Positions 23,471 through 30,243 of a stretch of 64,000 nt of DNA are shown piece by piece. This stretch comes from Nitriliruptor sp040882075 (GTDB lineage Bacteria > Actinomycetota > Nitriliruptoria > Nitriliruptorales > Nitriliruptoraceae), in assembly GCF_040882075.1 (NCBI RefSeq), contig NZ_JBBEBZ010000186.1, positions 1 to 64,000 on the forward strand, written 5' to 3'. How positions within the stretch are numbered: the stretch's first letter is position 1; every line of letters begins with the position of its first letter. Position numbers and translations under genes: made by a program. Under the pieces are notes generated by a model. It saw only the letters and a list, made by a program, of their open reading frames with translations. It did no database searches and had not been told where the DNA came from.

Positions 23471-24241
23471 GTGCTGCTCGCCATCGATGTCGGCAACTCC
23501 AGCACGGTCGTCGGCACGCTGCTCGGCGACGAGGTGCGCCACCACTGGCGGCTGTCGACCCACGCCGACGAGACCGCCGACGAGCTCGCCCTCAAGCTCG
23601 CCGGCTTGCTCCGGTTCGTGGGCCTCGACCTCAGCACGGACATCGACGGGGCGATCGTGTCGTCCGTGGTCCCGCACGTGACCGAGACGTTGCGCCAGCT
23701 GGCCGATCGCTACCTGCGCGAACCGCTGCTGGTGGTCGAACCCGGGGTGCGTACCGGCCTGGCGTTGCGCGTGGACAACCCGCGCGAGATCGGCGCCGAC
23801 CGCATCGTCAACGCCGTCGCCGCGTACGCGCTCTACGGCGGCCCGGCCATCGTCGTCGACTTCGGGACCGCCACGTCGTTCGACGTCGTCGATGGCCAGG
23901 GCCAGTTCGTCGGGGGGGCCATCGCTCCGGGCGTCAGCACGTCCGCCGATGCGCTCGTCCGACGAGCCGCACGCCTGCCGCGGGTCGAGACGATCGCCCC
24001 GCCCGCGGCCATCGGCCGCTCCACGGTCACCGCGTTGCAGTCCGGCATCGTCTTCGGCGCCGCGGGGCAGGTCGACGCCCTCGTCGAACGCATCTCCCGC
24101 GAGCTCGGACCCGGCGTGACGACGGTGGCGACCGGGGGACTGGCGTCCGCGGTCCTCGACGCGTGCCGGAGCATCGATCACCACGATCCCTGGCTCACGC
24201 TCAGGGGCCTGAGCCTGGTCTGGGCGCACAACCGCCCCTGA
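23471..24241 (+). CDS. coaX: Type III pantothenate kinase
   Basis: 256 residues from a GTG one base after the nadC stop. It phosphorylates pantothenate, the first step from pantothenate to CoA. The N-terminal phosphate loop is L-L-A-I-D-V-G-N-S with D6 and N9. G-A-D-R-I-V-N-A-V-A-A-Y and V-V-D-F-G-T-A-T-S-F-D-V-V follow, then G-G-A-I-A-P-G. These ASKHA-fold motifs separate it from type I CoaA. Together with panC and panD it provides most of the path from aspartate and pantoate to phosphopantothenate. Confidence 0.95.
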   Translation: MLLAIDVGNSSTVVGTLLGDEVRHHWRLSTHADETADELALKLAGLLRFVGLDLSTDIDGAIVSSVVPHVTETLRQLADRYLREPLLVVEPGVRTGLALRVDNPREIGADRIVNAVAAYALYGGPAIVVDFGTATSFDVVDGQGQFVGGAIAPGVSTSADALVRRAARLPRVETIAPPAAIGRSTVTALQSGIVFGAAGQVDALVERISRELGPGVTTVATGGLASAVLDACRSIDHHDPWLTLRGLSLVWAHNRP

Positions 24242-24258
24242 CGCGGCTGCCGTAACCC

Positions 24259-24282
24259 CCGCACGCCAGCGCTACCGTGCGG
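24259..24282 (+). terminator. Hairpin between coaX and lysS
   Basis: CCGCACG at 24259-24265 pairs with CGTGCGG at 24276-24282 around a ten-base loop that itself contains AGCGCT. It may end the coaX operon. It overlaps TACCGT at 24273-24278, a possible -10 box for lysS. Mirror copy at 41335-41358. Confidence 0.4.
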
Positions 24283-24313
24283 CCCCGCCCGCACCCTAGC
24301 CCGCGAGACGCCC

Positions 24314-25846
24314 GTGTCCGACGCCCCCCGTGACCCGTCCGACGAGGCGCTGCCCGATGAGGGCTCCAAGCTCGACGAGCTGATCGCCGCCCGCCGGGCG
24401 AAGGTCGACCAGCTCCGTGAGGCTGGTGTCGAGCCGTACGCGTTCGCGTTCCGGCCCACCGACACCCTCGCTGAGGTCGCGGAGCGCCACCCCGCCCTCG
24501 AGCCTGGCACCGAGACGGGCGAGCAGGTCACCGTCGCCGGTCGGGTCGTGGCCAAGCGTTCGATGGGTCGTCTGCACTTCCTGGTCCTCCAGGAGGCGGA
24601 CGCGCAGCTCCAGCTGTTCGTGCCGATCAAGGCCGTCGACGAGCCGTCGCGCGACCTGCTCGGCCAGCTCGACGTCGGGGACTGGCTCGGCGCGACCGGT
24701 GAGGTGCTGGCGACCAAGACCGGTGAGCTGTCGGTGAAACCGTCGCAGCTCACCCTCCTCGCCAAGAGCCTTCGGCCGCTGCCCGACAAGTGGCACGGCC
24801 TCACCGACACCGAGGCGCGCTTCCGTCAGCGCGAGCTCGACCTCGTGGTCAACGCCGACGCCCGCCGGGTCTTCACGGTCCGGGCGAAGGTGCTCAAGGC
24901 GCTCCGGGCCGAGCTCGACGAGCGCGGGTTCGTCGAGGTCGAGACCCCGATGCTGCACCCGATCCCCGGCGGGGCCGCTGCGCGACCGTTCGTGACCCAC
25001 CACAACACCTTGGACACCGACCTCTACCTGCGCATCGCGCCCGAGCTCTACCTCAAGCGGCTCATCGCGGGTGGCATGAACCGGGTCTTCGAGATCAACC
25101 GGAGCTTCCGCAACGAGGGCATGTCGACCCGGCACAACCCCGAGTTCACGATGCTCGAGTCGTACGAGGCCTACGCCGACTACCACGACGTCATGGACCT
25201 GACCGAGGCGCTGCTGCAGCGCGCATCGCGGGAGGCGGTCGGCACGCTCGAGCTCACCTACGGCGACCGCGAGGTGTCCCTCGCGGGGCCGTTCCGGCGG
25301 ATCCCCCTCCTGGACCTCGTCCGCGAGGCGACGGGCCGCGGCGAGCTCACCTACGACGACGATCTCGACACCTGGCGGGGCGTCTGCGACGCGCACGAGG
25401 TCCACCACGAGGACGCCTGGGGAGTCGGCAAGCTCGCGCTCGAGGTGTACGAGGCGCTCGTCGAGCACACCCTCTGGGAGCCGACCTTCGTCACCGACTA
25501 CCCGATCGAGGTCAGCCCGCTCGCGCGTCGCCACCGCGATCAGCCCCACGTGACCGAACGCTTCGAGCTCATCGTCGCGGGCCGCGAGTTCGGCAACGCC
25601 TTCTCCGAGCTCATCGATCCGGTCGACCAACGCGAGCGCTTCGAGGCGCAAGCGCGCGCCAAGGCCGCCGGCGACCACGAGGCGATGCCGATCGACGAGC
25701 CGTACCTGCGGGCGATGGAGCTCGGCCTCCCGCCCACCGGCGGGCTCGGCATCGGGGTCGACCGGCTCGTGATGCTGCTCGCCGACGTCCACAACATCCG
25801 TGATGTCATCCTGTTCCCGACGCTGCGACCCGAGTCGGGCGTCTGA
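24314..25846 (+). CDS. lysS: Lysyl-tRNA synthetase, class II
   Basis: 510 residues from a GTG. It charges tRNA-Lys. The N-terminal OB-fold anticodon domain covers about residues 60-165 (V-A-G-R-V-V-A-K-R-S-M-G-R-L-H-F). Class II motif 2 is F-E-I-N-R-S-F-R-N-E-G-M-S-T-R-H-N-P-E-F-T near 259-280, and motif 3 is G-L-G-I-G-V-D-R-L-V-M-L-L near 477-489. The conserved R-P-F-V-T-H-H-N-T-L segment is present. Normal length. In Mycobacterium lsr2 follows lysS. Here a LOG-family gene follows after 43 bases. Confidence 0.97.
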   Translation: MSDAPRDPSDEALPDEGSKLDELIAARRAKVDQLREAGVEPYAFAFRPTDTLAEVAERHPALEPGTETGEQVTVAGRVVAKRSMGRLHFLVLQEADAQLQLFVPIKAVDEPSRDLLGQLDVGDWLGATGEVLATKTGELSVKPSQLTLLAKSLRPLPDKWHGLTDTEARFRQRELDLVVNADARRVFTVRAKVLKALRAELDERGFVEVETPMLHPIPGGAAARPFVTHHNTLDTDLYLRIAPELYLKRLIAGGMNRVFEINRSFRNEGMSTRHNPEFTMLESYEAYADYHDVMDLTEALLQRASREAVGTLELTYGDREVSLAGPFRRIPLLDLVREATGRGELTYDDDLDTWRGVCDAHEVHHEDAWGVGKLALEVYEALVEHTLWEPTFVTDYPIEVSPLARRHRDQPHVTERFELIVAGREFGNAFSELIDPVDQRERFEAQARAKAAGDHEAMPIDEPYLRAMELGLPPTGGLGIGVDRLVMLLADVHNIRDVILFPTLRPESGV

Positions 25847-25889
25847 CCCCGACGGCGTCACGCGTTCGAGTCGACCTGGAGAGCCGCAC

Positions 25890-26456
25890 GTGCGGATCAC
25901 GACCTACTGCTCGTCCTCCGAGGCGGTCGACGACCGCTACAGCGAGGTCGCCCACGCGTACGGCACGGCGCTCGGCGAGGCGGGCCACGAGCTGGTCTAC
26001 GGCGGCACCTCGGTCGGGCTCATGGGCGTGGTCGCCCGTTCGGTCCGCGAGGCCGGCGGTCGGGTCACCGGGGTCGTCCCCGAGCTCATGGTCGAGCGCG
26101 GGCTCGCCGACGACGCGTGCGACGAGCTGGTGGTCACCGAGGGGATGGGCGGTCGCAAGCAGGAGATGATCGTCCGAGCGGACGCCTTCGTCGCGCTCCC
26201 CGGCGGTTTCGGGACCCTCGAGGAGCTGCTCGAGGTGTTGACCCTGAAGCAGCTCGGCTACCACCGGCGGCCCATCGTCATGCTGCAGGTCGACGGGTTC
26301 TGGGACGGCCTCCTCGCGTTCTTCGAGCAGCTCTACGCCGCGGACTTCGCCCGTCCCGACTACCGGCGGCTCTACGCAGTGGCCGCCGACGTGCGCGAGC
26401 TGCTCGAACTGGTCGTGCTCCCGCCCGAGAGCGACCTCCCGACGAAGTGGTACTGA
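25890..26456 (+). CDS. LOG-family protein (TIGR00730, putative nucleotide phosphoribohydrolase)
   Basis: 188 residues from a GTG at 25890 with GGAGAG upstream. The protein begins R-I-T-T-Y-C-S-S-S-E and has the Rossmann-like G-G-T-S-V-G-L-M-G. The diagnostic G-G-R-K-Q-E-M-I-V-R-A-D-A-F-V-A-L-P-G-G-F-G-T-L-E-E has PGGFGTLEE at 104-112. Relatives release ribose 5-phosphate from cytokinin nucleotides or from other nucleoside monophosphates. Older databases call the family 'lysine decarboxylase', which the sequence does not support. The physiological substrate here is unknown. Confidence 0.9.
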   Translation: MRITTYCSSSEAVDDRYSEVAHAYGTALGEAGHELVYGGTSVGLMGVVARSVREAGGRVTGVVPELMVERGLADDACDELVVTEGMGGRKQEMIVRADAFVALPGGFGTLEELLEVLTLKQLGYHRRPIVMLQVDGFWDGLLAFFEQLYAADFARPDYRRLYAVAADVRELLELVVLPPESDLPTKWY

Positions 26457-26539
26457 GGTGAAGGGTGAAGTCCCGGACGCTTCGGCCGATGCTCCGGTGA
26501 GAGTCGACGCGGCGGACACCGGGACGGGGAGAGGGCGAC

Positions 26540-27841
26540 GTGCGTTTCGAGGCGGCGTTCCGTTCCTTCGCCGAGAGCATCGGTGTCGCCGTCGTCGTCG
26601 CGGATGTCGACGGGCGGGTCCTGACGGCCAACGACGCGGCGCACGAGCTGTTCGATGGCGTCCTCGGCACCCATGGGGTCCTGCTCGGTTCCCGCGCCGG
26701 CGATCACCCCTGGACGCTGCTGCACGAGGACGGGCGCGAGATGACGCTCGATGAGGAACCTGCGCAGCACGCGCGGCGGTCCGGTGAGCCCGTGCGGGAC
26801 GCGGTGGTCGGGTTCGTGGTCCGGGACGGCTCCCCCTGCTGGCTGCTCCAGAGCGCCGTCCCGCTCCAGCCGGACGACGACCCCACCAACGATCTGATCA
26901 TCTCGACGTTCGTGGACATCACGGCGCGGCGTGAGCTCGAGGCGCGCCTCGAGCAGCAGGCGAGCGCCGATCCGCTGACCGGGCTGGCGAACCGTCTCCG
27001 CTACGAGGAGGGGCTCCGGGAATCGGCCGAACGGGCCGATCTGTCGGAGCTGCCGGTCGCGTTGATGCACCTCGACGTCGACGACTTCAAGGGCATCAAC
27101 GATCTGCACGGTCACGCGGCTGGCGATGGCGTGCTGGTGGCGATCGCGGATCGGATCGGATCGTTGGTGCGTGCCACCGACACCGTCGCCCGGCTCGGCG
27201 GCGACGAACTGGCGGTGGTGCTCGCCGGAGCCGACGAGGAACGAGCGCGAGCCCTGGCCGAGGAGATCCTCACGGCCGTCGCGGCCCCCATCCGTCCAGC
27301 CCGGACGTTGCGAGGGACCGAGCTCGAGGTGACGGTGTCGATCGGCCTCGCCGTCCGCGAGTCCCGTGGCGCGCTCGACACGCTCGAGCTGGCGGCCGAC
27401 GAGGCGCTGCTGGCCGCCAAGCACGCCGGGAAGGGGCGCTACGTGGTCCACGACGGCGCCACGGTGGCTCCGGGCGGCGTCGAGGTGGTCGTGGACGGTG
27501 CGGACGCCCACGCCTGGGCGGAGTACATCGACCGGCTCCGTCACGCGATCGCGCGCAGCAAGGAGGAGGGCAGGCTCCCGAGCTCGTCCGGGGCGCCGGA
27601 CTCCATCCACCGGGTGCTGCAGGCGATGCTCGTTCGGATCCGGCGCGTGGCGCCAATCGGTGAGGTGGCGTTGGAGCTACCGCGCGAACGGGACCTCGGG
27701 CCGTTCGTGTTCCACCAGACCAACGTGGACTCGTGGGTGGCCCGGCTGCGCCGGGACGGCATCATCGACGTCGAGATGTCGCCGGAGGCCGAGCGGTTCT
27801 GGGCGGCGGTTCGGGGCCGCGTCGACGTCGTCGGGCTCTGA
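26540..27841 (+). CDS. PAS-GGDEF diguanylate cyclase with unassigned C-terminal domain
   Basis: 433 residues from a GTG at 26540. Residues 1-130 are a PAS sensor domain (V-A-V-V-V-A-D-V-D-G-R-V-L-T-A-N-D-A-A). The GGDEF domain starts at D144 (D-P-L-T-G-L-A-N-R) and has its active-site G-G-D-E-L at 220-224. An inhibitory I-site R-A-T-D lies at 211-214, exactly five residues ahead, so cyclic-di-GMP synthesis with product feedback is expected. Residues from about 305 on (A-W-A-E-Y-I-D-R-L-R-H-A-I, later F-H-Q-T-N-V-D-S-W-V-A-R-L-R-R-D-G-I-I-D-V) form an extra domain of about 125 residues that I do not recognise. No membrane segment. Convergent with the kinase gene. Confidence 0.88.
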   Translation: MRFEAAFRSFAESIGVAVVVADVDGRVLTANDAAHELFDGVLGTHGVLLGSRAGDHPWTLLHEDGREMTLDEEPAQHARRSGEPVRDAVVGFVVRDGSPCWLLQSAVPLQPDDDPTNDLIISTFVDITARRELEARLEQQASADPLTGLANRLRYEEGLRESAERADLSELPVALMHLDVDDFKGINDLHGHAAGDGVLVAIADRIGSLVRATDTVARLGGDELAVVLAGADEERARALAEEILTAVAAPIRPARTLRGTELEVTVSIGLAVRESRGALDTLELAADEALLAAKHAGKGRYVVHDGATVAPGGVEVVVDGADAHAWAEYIDRLRHAIARSKEEGRLPSSSGAPDSIHRVLQAMLVRIRRVAPIGEVALELPRERDLGPFVFHQTNVDSWVARLRRDGIIDVEMSPEAERFWAAVRGRVDVVGL

Positions 27842-27857
27842 GCGTCTCGGTCGACTC

Positions 27858-27876
27858 GGTACCACGGCGTGGCACC
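27858..27876. terminator. Possible bidirectional terminator between the cyclase and kinase genes
   Basis: GGTACCAC and GTGGCACC form an eight-pair stem with one mismatch around GGC, in the 39-base gap between two convergent genes. It could serve both strands. Mirror copy at 37741-37759. Confidence 0.35.
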
Positions 27877-27880
27877 CGGC

Positions 27881-29263
27881 TCAGCGGCCCGCACGGTCCC
27901 GGAGCTGCTGTGCGAGGTCCCGGGCGGTGCCGCTCGGATCGGCCGGGTCGAGGACGATCGGGCCGAAGGTCTCGTCCGGCGTGCTGCCGGCCGCGAACGG
28001 ACCGAGGTCGAGCGCTGCCAGGGCTGCCAGCGCCAGGATCAACACCGTGAGACCGGCCAACGTGGCCGTCGTCCGCGAACGCTTCCCCTCCCCGCGGGGC
28101 TCCGGACCGTCACCTGCCGCCGCGTCGGCAGCCGGTTCGGCGGCGATGGCTCCGGTGGGCGTGTCGGCGCCCACGGGCTCGAACGGTCCCTCGCCGGTGA
28201 GGTCCGGCGCCTGCTCCTCGTGCGGTCCGGTGGTCCGGTCCACGACCATCGCCGCGGTGGCCTCGCGGTGGGGCGGCGGCGGCGTCGGCGCGCCGCTGTG
28301 CACCGGATCGCTGGCGAGGATGTCGAGGGCGGCGAGGGCATCCGGTGGGCGGTCGTCGGGGTGTTCGGCGAGCAGTCGGCGCAGCAGCTCGCGCAGCCTC
28401 GGCGGCACGTCGGAGCGCGTCGCCGTGCGAACGCTGGCTTCGTCGCCCGGCGCGTGGCCGGTCAGCAGCTCGGTCAGGGTCGCCCCGAGCGCCCACAGGT
28501 CCGTGCGCACGGTCGCCGGTTCCCCGCGCCGACGCTCCGGCGCGAGGTATCCCGCCGTGCCGATGACGAAGCCGGTGCGCGTCAGGCGTTCCTGGTCGAT
28601 GGCGACCGCGACCCCGAAGTCGGTCACCTTGACGGTGCCGTCCGCCGCGCGCAGCAGGTTGCCCGGCTTGACGTCGCGGTGCAGGAGGCCCGCCTGGTGC
28701 GCGCTGTGGAGGGCCCCGAGCGCGTCCGTGGCGATCTGGGTGACCGCCTCGGGCGACAGCGGACCCTCGGAGGCGAGCACGTCCGAGAGGCTCGGCCCGT
28801 CGACGCACTCCATCACCAGGTAGGGGCGGCCCGTCTCCTCGCCGACGTCGTAGACGGCGACCACACGAGGGTCGCTGACGGACGCCGCCGCACGTGCCTC
28901 GCGCAGGAAGCGCGCGTACGAACCCGCGTCGAGGGAGAGGTTGTCGGCGAGGAGCTTGATCGCGACCTCGCGACCGAGCACCTCGTCCTCCGCCCGCACG
29001 ACCACCCCCATGCCACCGACGCCGAGCTGGCCGGTCACCCGGTAACGGCCGGACGCGATCTGGCTCGGCAGCATCGGTGCGGGCGACCACGTCCGGGAAG
29101 CCGATGGGCCCGGCCCGACCGCGGTGCCACCGGGGCGATCGTCGACGACGTGCGCCTGGGCCGGTGCGCCGTCGAGGTGCTCCTGCGTGGGCTCACCGTC
29201 ACCACGCCCACCGTCGTGGCGATCGGAGGCGCCGCGCCCGTCAGCGTCGGGTGCGGCGCTCAC
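27881..29263 (-). CDS. Transmembrane Ser/Thr protein kinase (PknB-type catalytic domain)
   Basis: 460 residues from a GTG that overlaps the lipoprotein stop by four bases. After an acidic, disordered N-terminus of about 70 residues comes a Hanks-type kinase. It has the glycine loop G-V-G-G-M-G at 81-86, catalytic Lys103 in V-A-I-K-L-L, H-R-D-V-K-P-G-N at 195-202, D-F-G at 215-217, and G-T-A-G-Y-L-A-P-E-R, the P+1 region. All catalytic residues are present. A long linker leads to one membrane helix near 401-422 and a short outside tail of about 38 residues ending R-D-L-A-Q-Q-L-R-D-R-A-G-R. PASTA repeats are absent. Co-translation with a lipoprotein suggests that the two act together at the membrane, which is inference. 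Confidence 0.92.
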   Translation of the reverse strand: MSAAPDADGRGASDRHDGGRGDGEPTQEHLDGAPAQAHVVDDRPGGTAVGPGPSASRTWSPAPMLPSQIASGRYRVTGQLGVGGMGVVVRAEDEVLGREVAIKLLADNLSLDAGSYARFLREARAAASVSDPRVVAVYDVGEETGRPYLVMECVDGPSLSDVLASEGPLSPEAVTQIATDALGALHSAHQAGLLHRDVKPGNLLRAADGTVKVTDFGVAVAIDQERLTRTGFVIGTAGYLAPERRRGEPATVRTDLWALGATLTELLTGHAPGDEASVRTATRSDVPPRLRELLRRLLAEHPDDRPPDALAALDILASDPVHSGAPTPPPPHREATAAMVVDRTTGPHEEQAPDLTGEGPFEPVGADTPTGAIAAEPAADAAAGDGPEPRGEGKRSRTTATLAGLTVLILALAALAALDLGPFAAGSTPDETFGPIVLDPADPSGTARDLAQQLRDRAGR

Positions 29264-29880
29264 GGGCCGCCTCCCTGTCCGGAGCCACGACCGGGCGGTG
29301 GCCCGCCGCCACGGTCAGCCCCGGGCGGTTCGTTCTCCGGGCCGCCCCCGCCGCCCTGGTCGCCGCCGGACGAGCCCGATCCCCCGTCGTCGTCACCGCT
29401 CGGCGGAACGGGGGCGGGTGCAGGTGCAGGTGCAGGTGCGGGTTCCGCTGCTGGCGGAGGCGGCTCCGGCGCGGGCGTCCCGGAGCGGTCGTCGTCCGTC
29501 ACCTCGTCGTCCGTCACCTCGTCGTCAGCCGCTCCGTCGCCGTCGGTGTCGTCGCACGACAGCCCGACGGTCACGGCCGCAGCGACCCGGATCGTCTCGT
29601 CGACGACCGACTCGGGGGCGGCACCGTCGGCCAACGCCGCGGTGGCGCGTCGTTCGAGCGTGTCCGCCTCATCGAGCGCGGCGCAGGGCTCGTCGCGGGC
29701 CAGCGCGAGGGCGAGCCGCTCGGCAGCGTCGGCGAGCGCGGCACCGGTCGCGGGCTCGAGGGCCGTCGACCCGTCACCGCCACCCTCCGTGCACCCCGCG
29801 AGGAGGGAACCGGCGATGGCGACCGCGAGGGCGCCGCCGAGCAGGGCGGAGCCCGACGGACGGTGCCGGAGGGTGATCAC
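29260..29880 (-). CDS. Lipoprotein with Ca-binding-like loop and Pro/Ala-rich tail
   Basis: 206 residues from the GTG at 29880, placed six bases after the -10 box TACGGT. The signal peptide ends in the lipobox L-A-G-C with lipid-bearing Cys30. The mature domain (about 35-110) is helical and has two further cysteines, 66 and 109, which could form a disulfide. Then comes D-D-T-D-G-D-G-A-A-D-D-E at 110-121, which matches the D-x-D-G-D-G-x-x-D calcium loop of dockerin/thrombospondin-3 repeats. An acidic 15-base tandem repeat (D-D-E-V-T), a Pro-Ala run from repeated GCACCT units, and a Gly/Pro/Asp-rich end complete it. No family is recognised. Coupled to the downstream kinase gene. Confidence 0.8.
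   Translation of the reverse strand: MITLRHRPSGSALLGGALAVAIAGSLLAGCTEGGGDGSTALEPATGAALADAAERLALALARDEPCAALDEADTLERRATAALADGAAPESVVDETIRVAAAVTVGLSCDDTDGDGAADDEVTDDEVTDDDRSGTPAPEPPPPAAEPAPAPAPAPAPVPPSGDDDGGSGSSGGDQGGGGGPENEPPGADRGGGPPPGRGSGQGGGP
29416..29439 (-). repeat. Hexamer microsatellite in the lipoprotein gene
   Basis: Four GCACC(T/C) units on the minus strand encode the Ala-Pro run. Loss or gain of a unit would keep the frame and change only tail length. Mirror copy at 36178-36201. Confidence 0.7.
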
Positions 29881-29886
29881 GGCATC

Positions 29887-29892
29887 ACCGTA
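29887..29892 (-). promoter_or_regulatory. -10 box of a leaderless promoter for the lipoprotein-kinase operon
   Basis: On the minus strand TACGGT is followed by exactly six bases and then the GTG start. This places the predicted transcript start at the start codon, as seen for the MFS-Tmk gene. Mirror copy at 35725-35730. Confidence 0.5.
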
Positions 29893-30174
29893 GGTCCGCG
29901 AGGGGGTGTCGCCCCCGGCCGAAGGGGTCCGTCGGCGCACGCGTCCGACCGTCCGGTCCGGTACGGCTCGACGGATGTGCGCCGGGTCGGCTCCACGCGG
30001 CAGCGGATCGCGCCGTCTACCTCCACCCTCGTCGACCGATCGCCGCCGTCCGCGCCGGCTCGCGCCCGCCGCCCGCCCACGTCCCGGTCCGTCCGACCGG
30101 GGCCGGGCGGGAGCCGAGCCCGAACCACCCCCGAAGTGGCCACGAACCCGGGGAAGCGCGATGGATCGATGGGT

Positions 30175-30180
30175 TACAGT
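30175..30180 (+). promoter_or_regulatory. -10 box candidate for clpC
   Basis: TACAGT lies 63 bases before the clpC ATG. A GGAAG at 30152-30156 and GTT at 30173-30175 recall the SigR/SigH stress-promoter pattern, but their 16-base gap is shorter than the usual 18 or so, so that reading is weak. Mirror copy at 35437-35442. Confidence 0.35.
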
Positions 30181-30193
30181 CGGTCGAGGTCCC

Positions 30194-30214
30194 GGACCCT
30201 CACCCGGAGGGTCC
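30194..30214 (+). promoter_or_regulatory. Strong hairpin / inverted repeat in the clpC leader
   Basis: GGACCCTC at 30194-30201 is perfectly complementary to GAGGGTCC at 30207-30214 around ACCCG. CCC and GGG just outside can extend the stem across an internal loop. It lies between the -10 box and the start codon, so it may be an RNA control element or an operator. No known class is matched. Mirror copy at 35403-35423. Confidence 0.5.
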
Positions 30215-30243
30215 ACCGGGCCCAGCCGTGGGGAGTCATCCAC

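Larger units (their letters stand above)
29881..30243. promoter_or_regulatory. Divergent control region between lipoprotein/kinase and clpC
   Basis: 363 bases with no credible gene. It holds the leaderless -10 box for the lipoprotein gene at its left end (29887-29892, minus strand), and the clpC -10 box and leader hairpin at its right end. The middle, about 29900-30150, is very GC-rich, and I see no further convincing element in it. No HspR (HAIR), CIRCE or ClgR-type site was found. Mirror copy at 35374-35736. Confidence 0.6.

Noticed and set aside
25890..26456. Lysine decarboxylase
   Set aside because: The PGGFGTLEE and GGRKQE motifs define the LOG family. Pyridoxal-phosphate enzyme features are absent.
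29416..29526. Short repeats in the lipoprotein gene as a CRISPR-like array
   Set aside because: The units are 6 and 15 bases with no spacers, and they encode low-complexity peptide in frame. There are no cas genes.
30152..30175. SigR/SigH-type stress promoter before clpC
   Set aside because: GGAAG and GTT are present, but the spacing is about two bases too short and a TANNNT box explains the site equally well.
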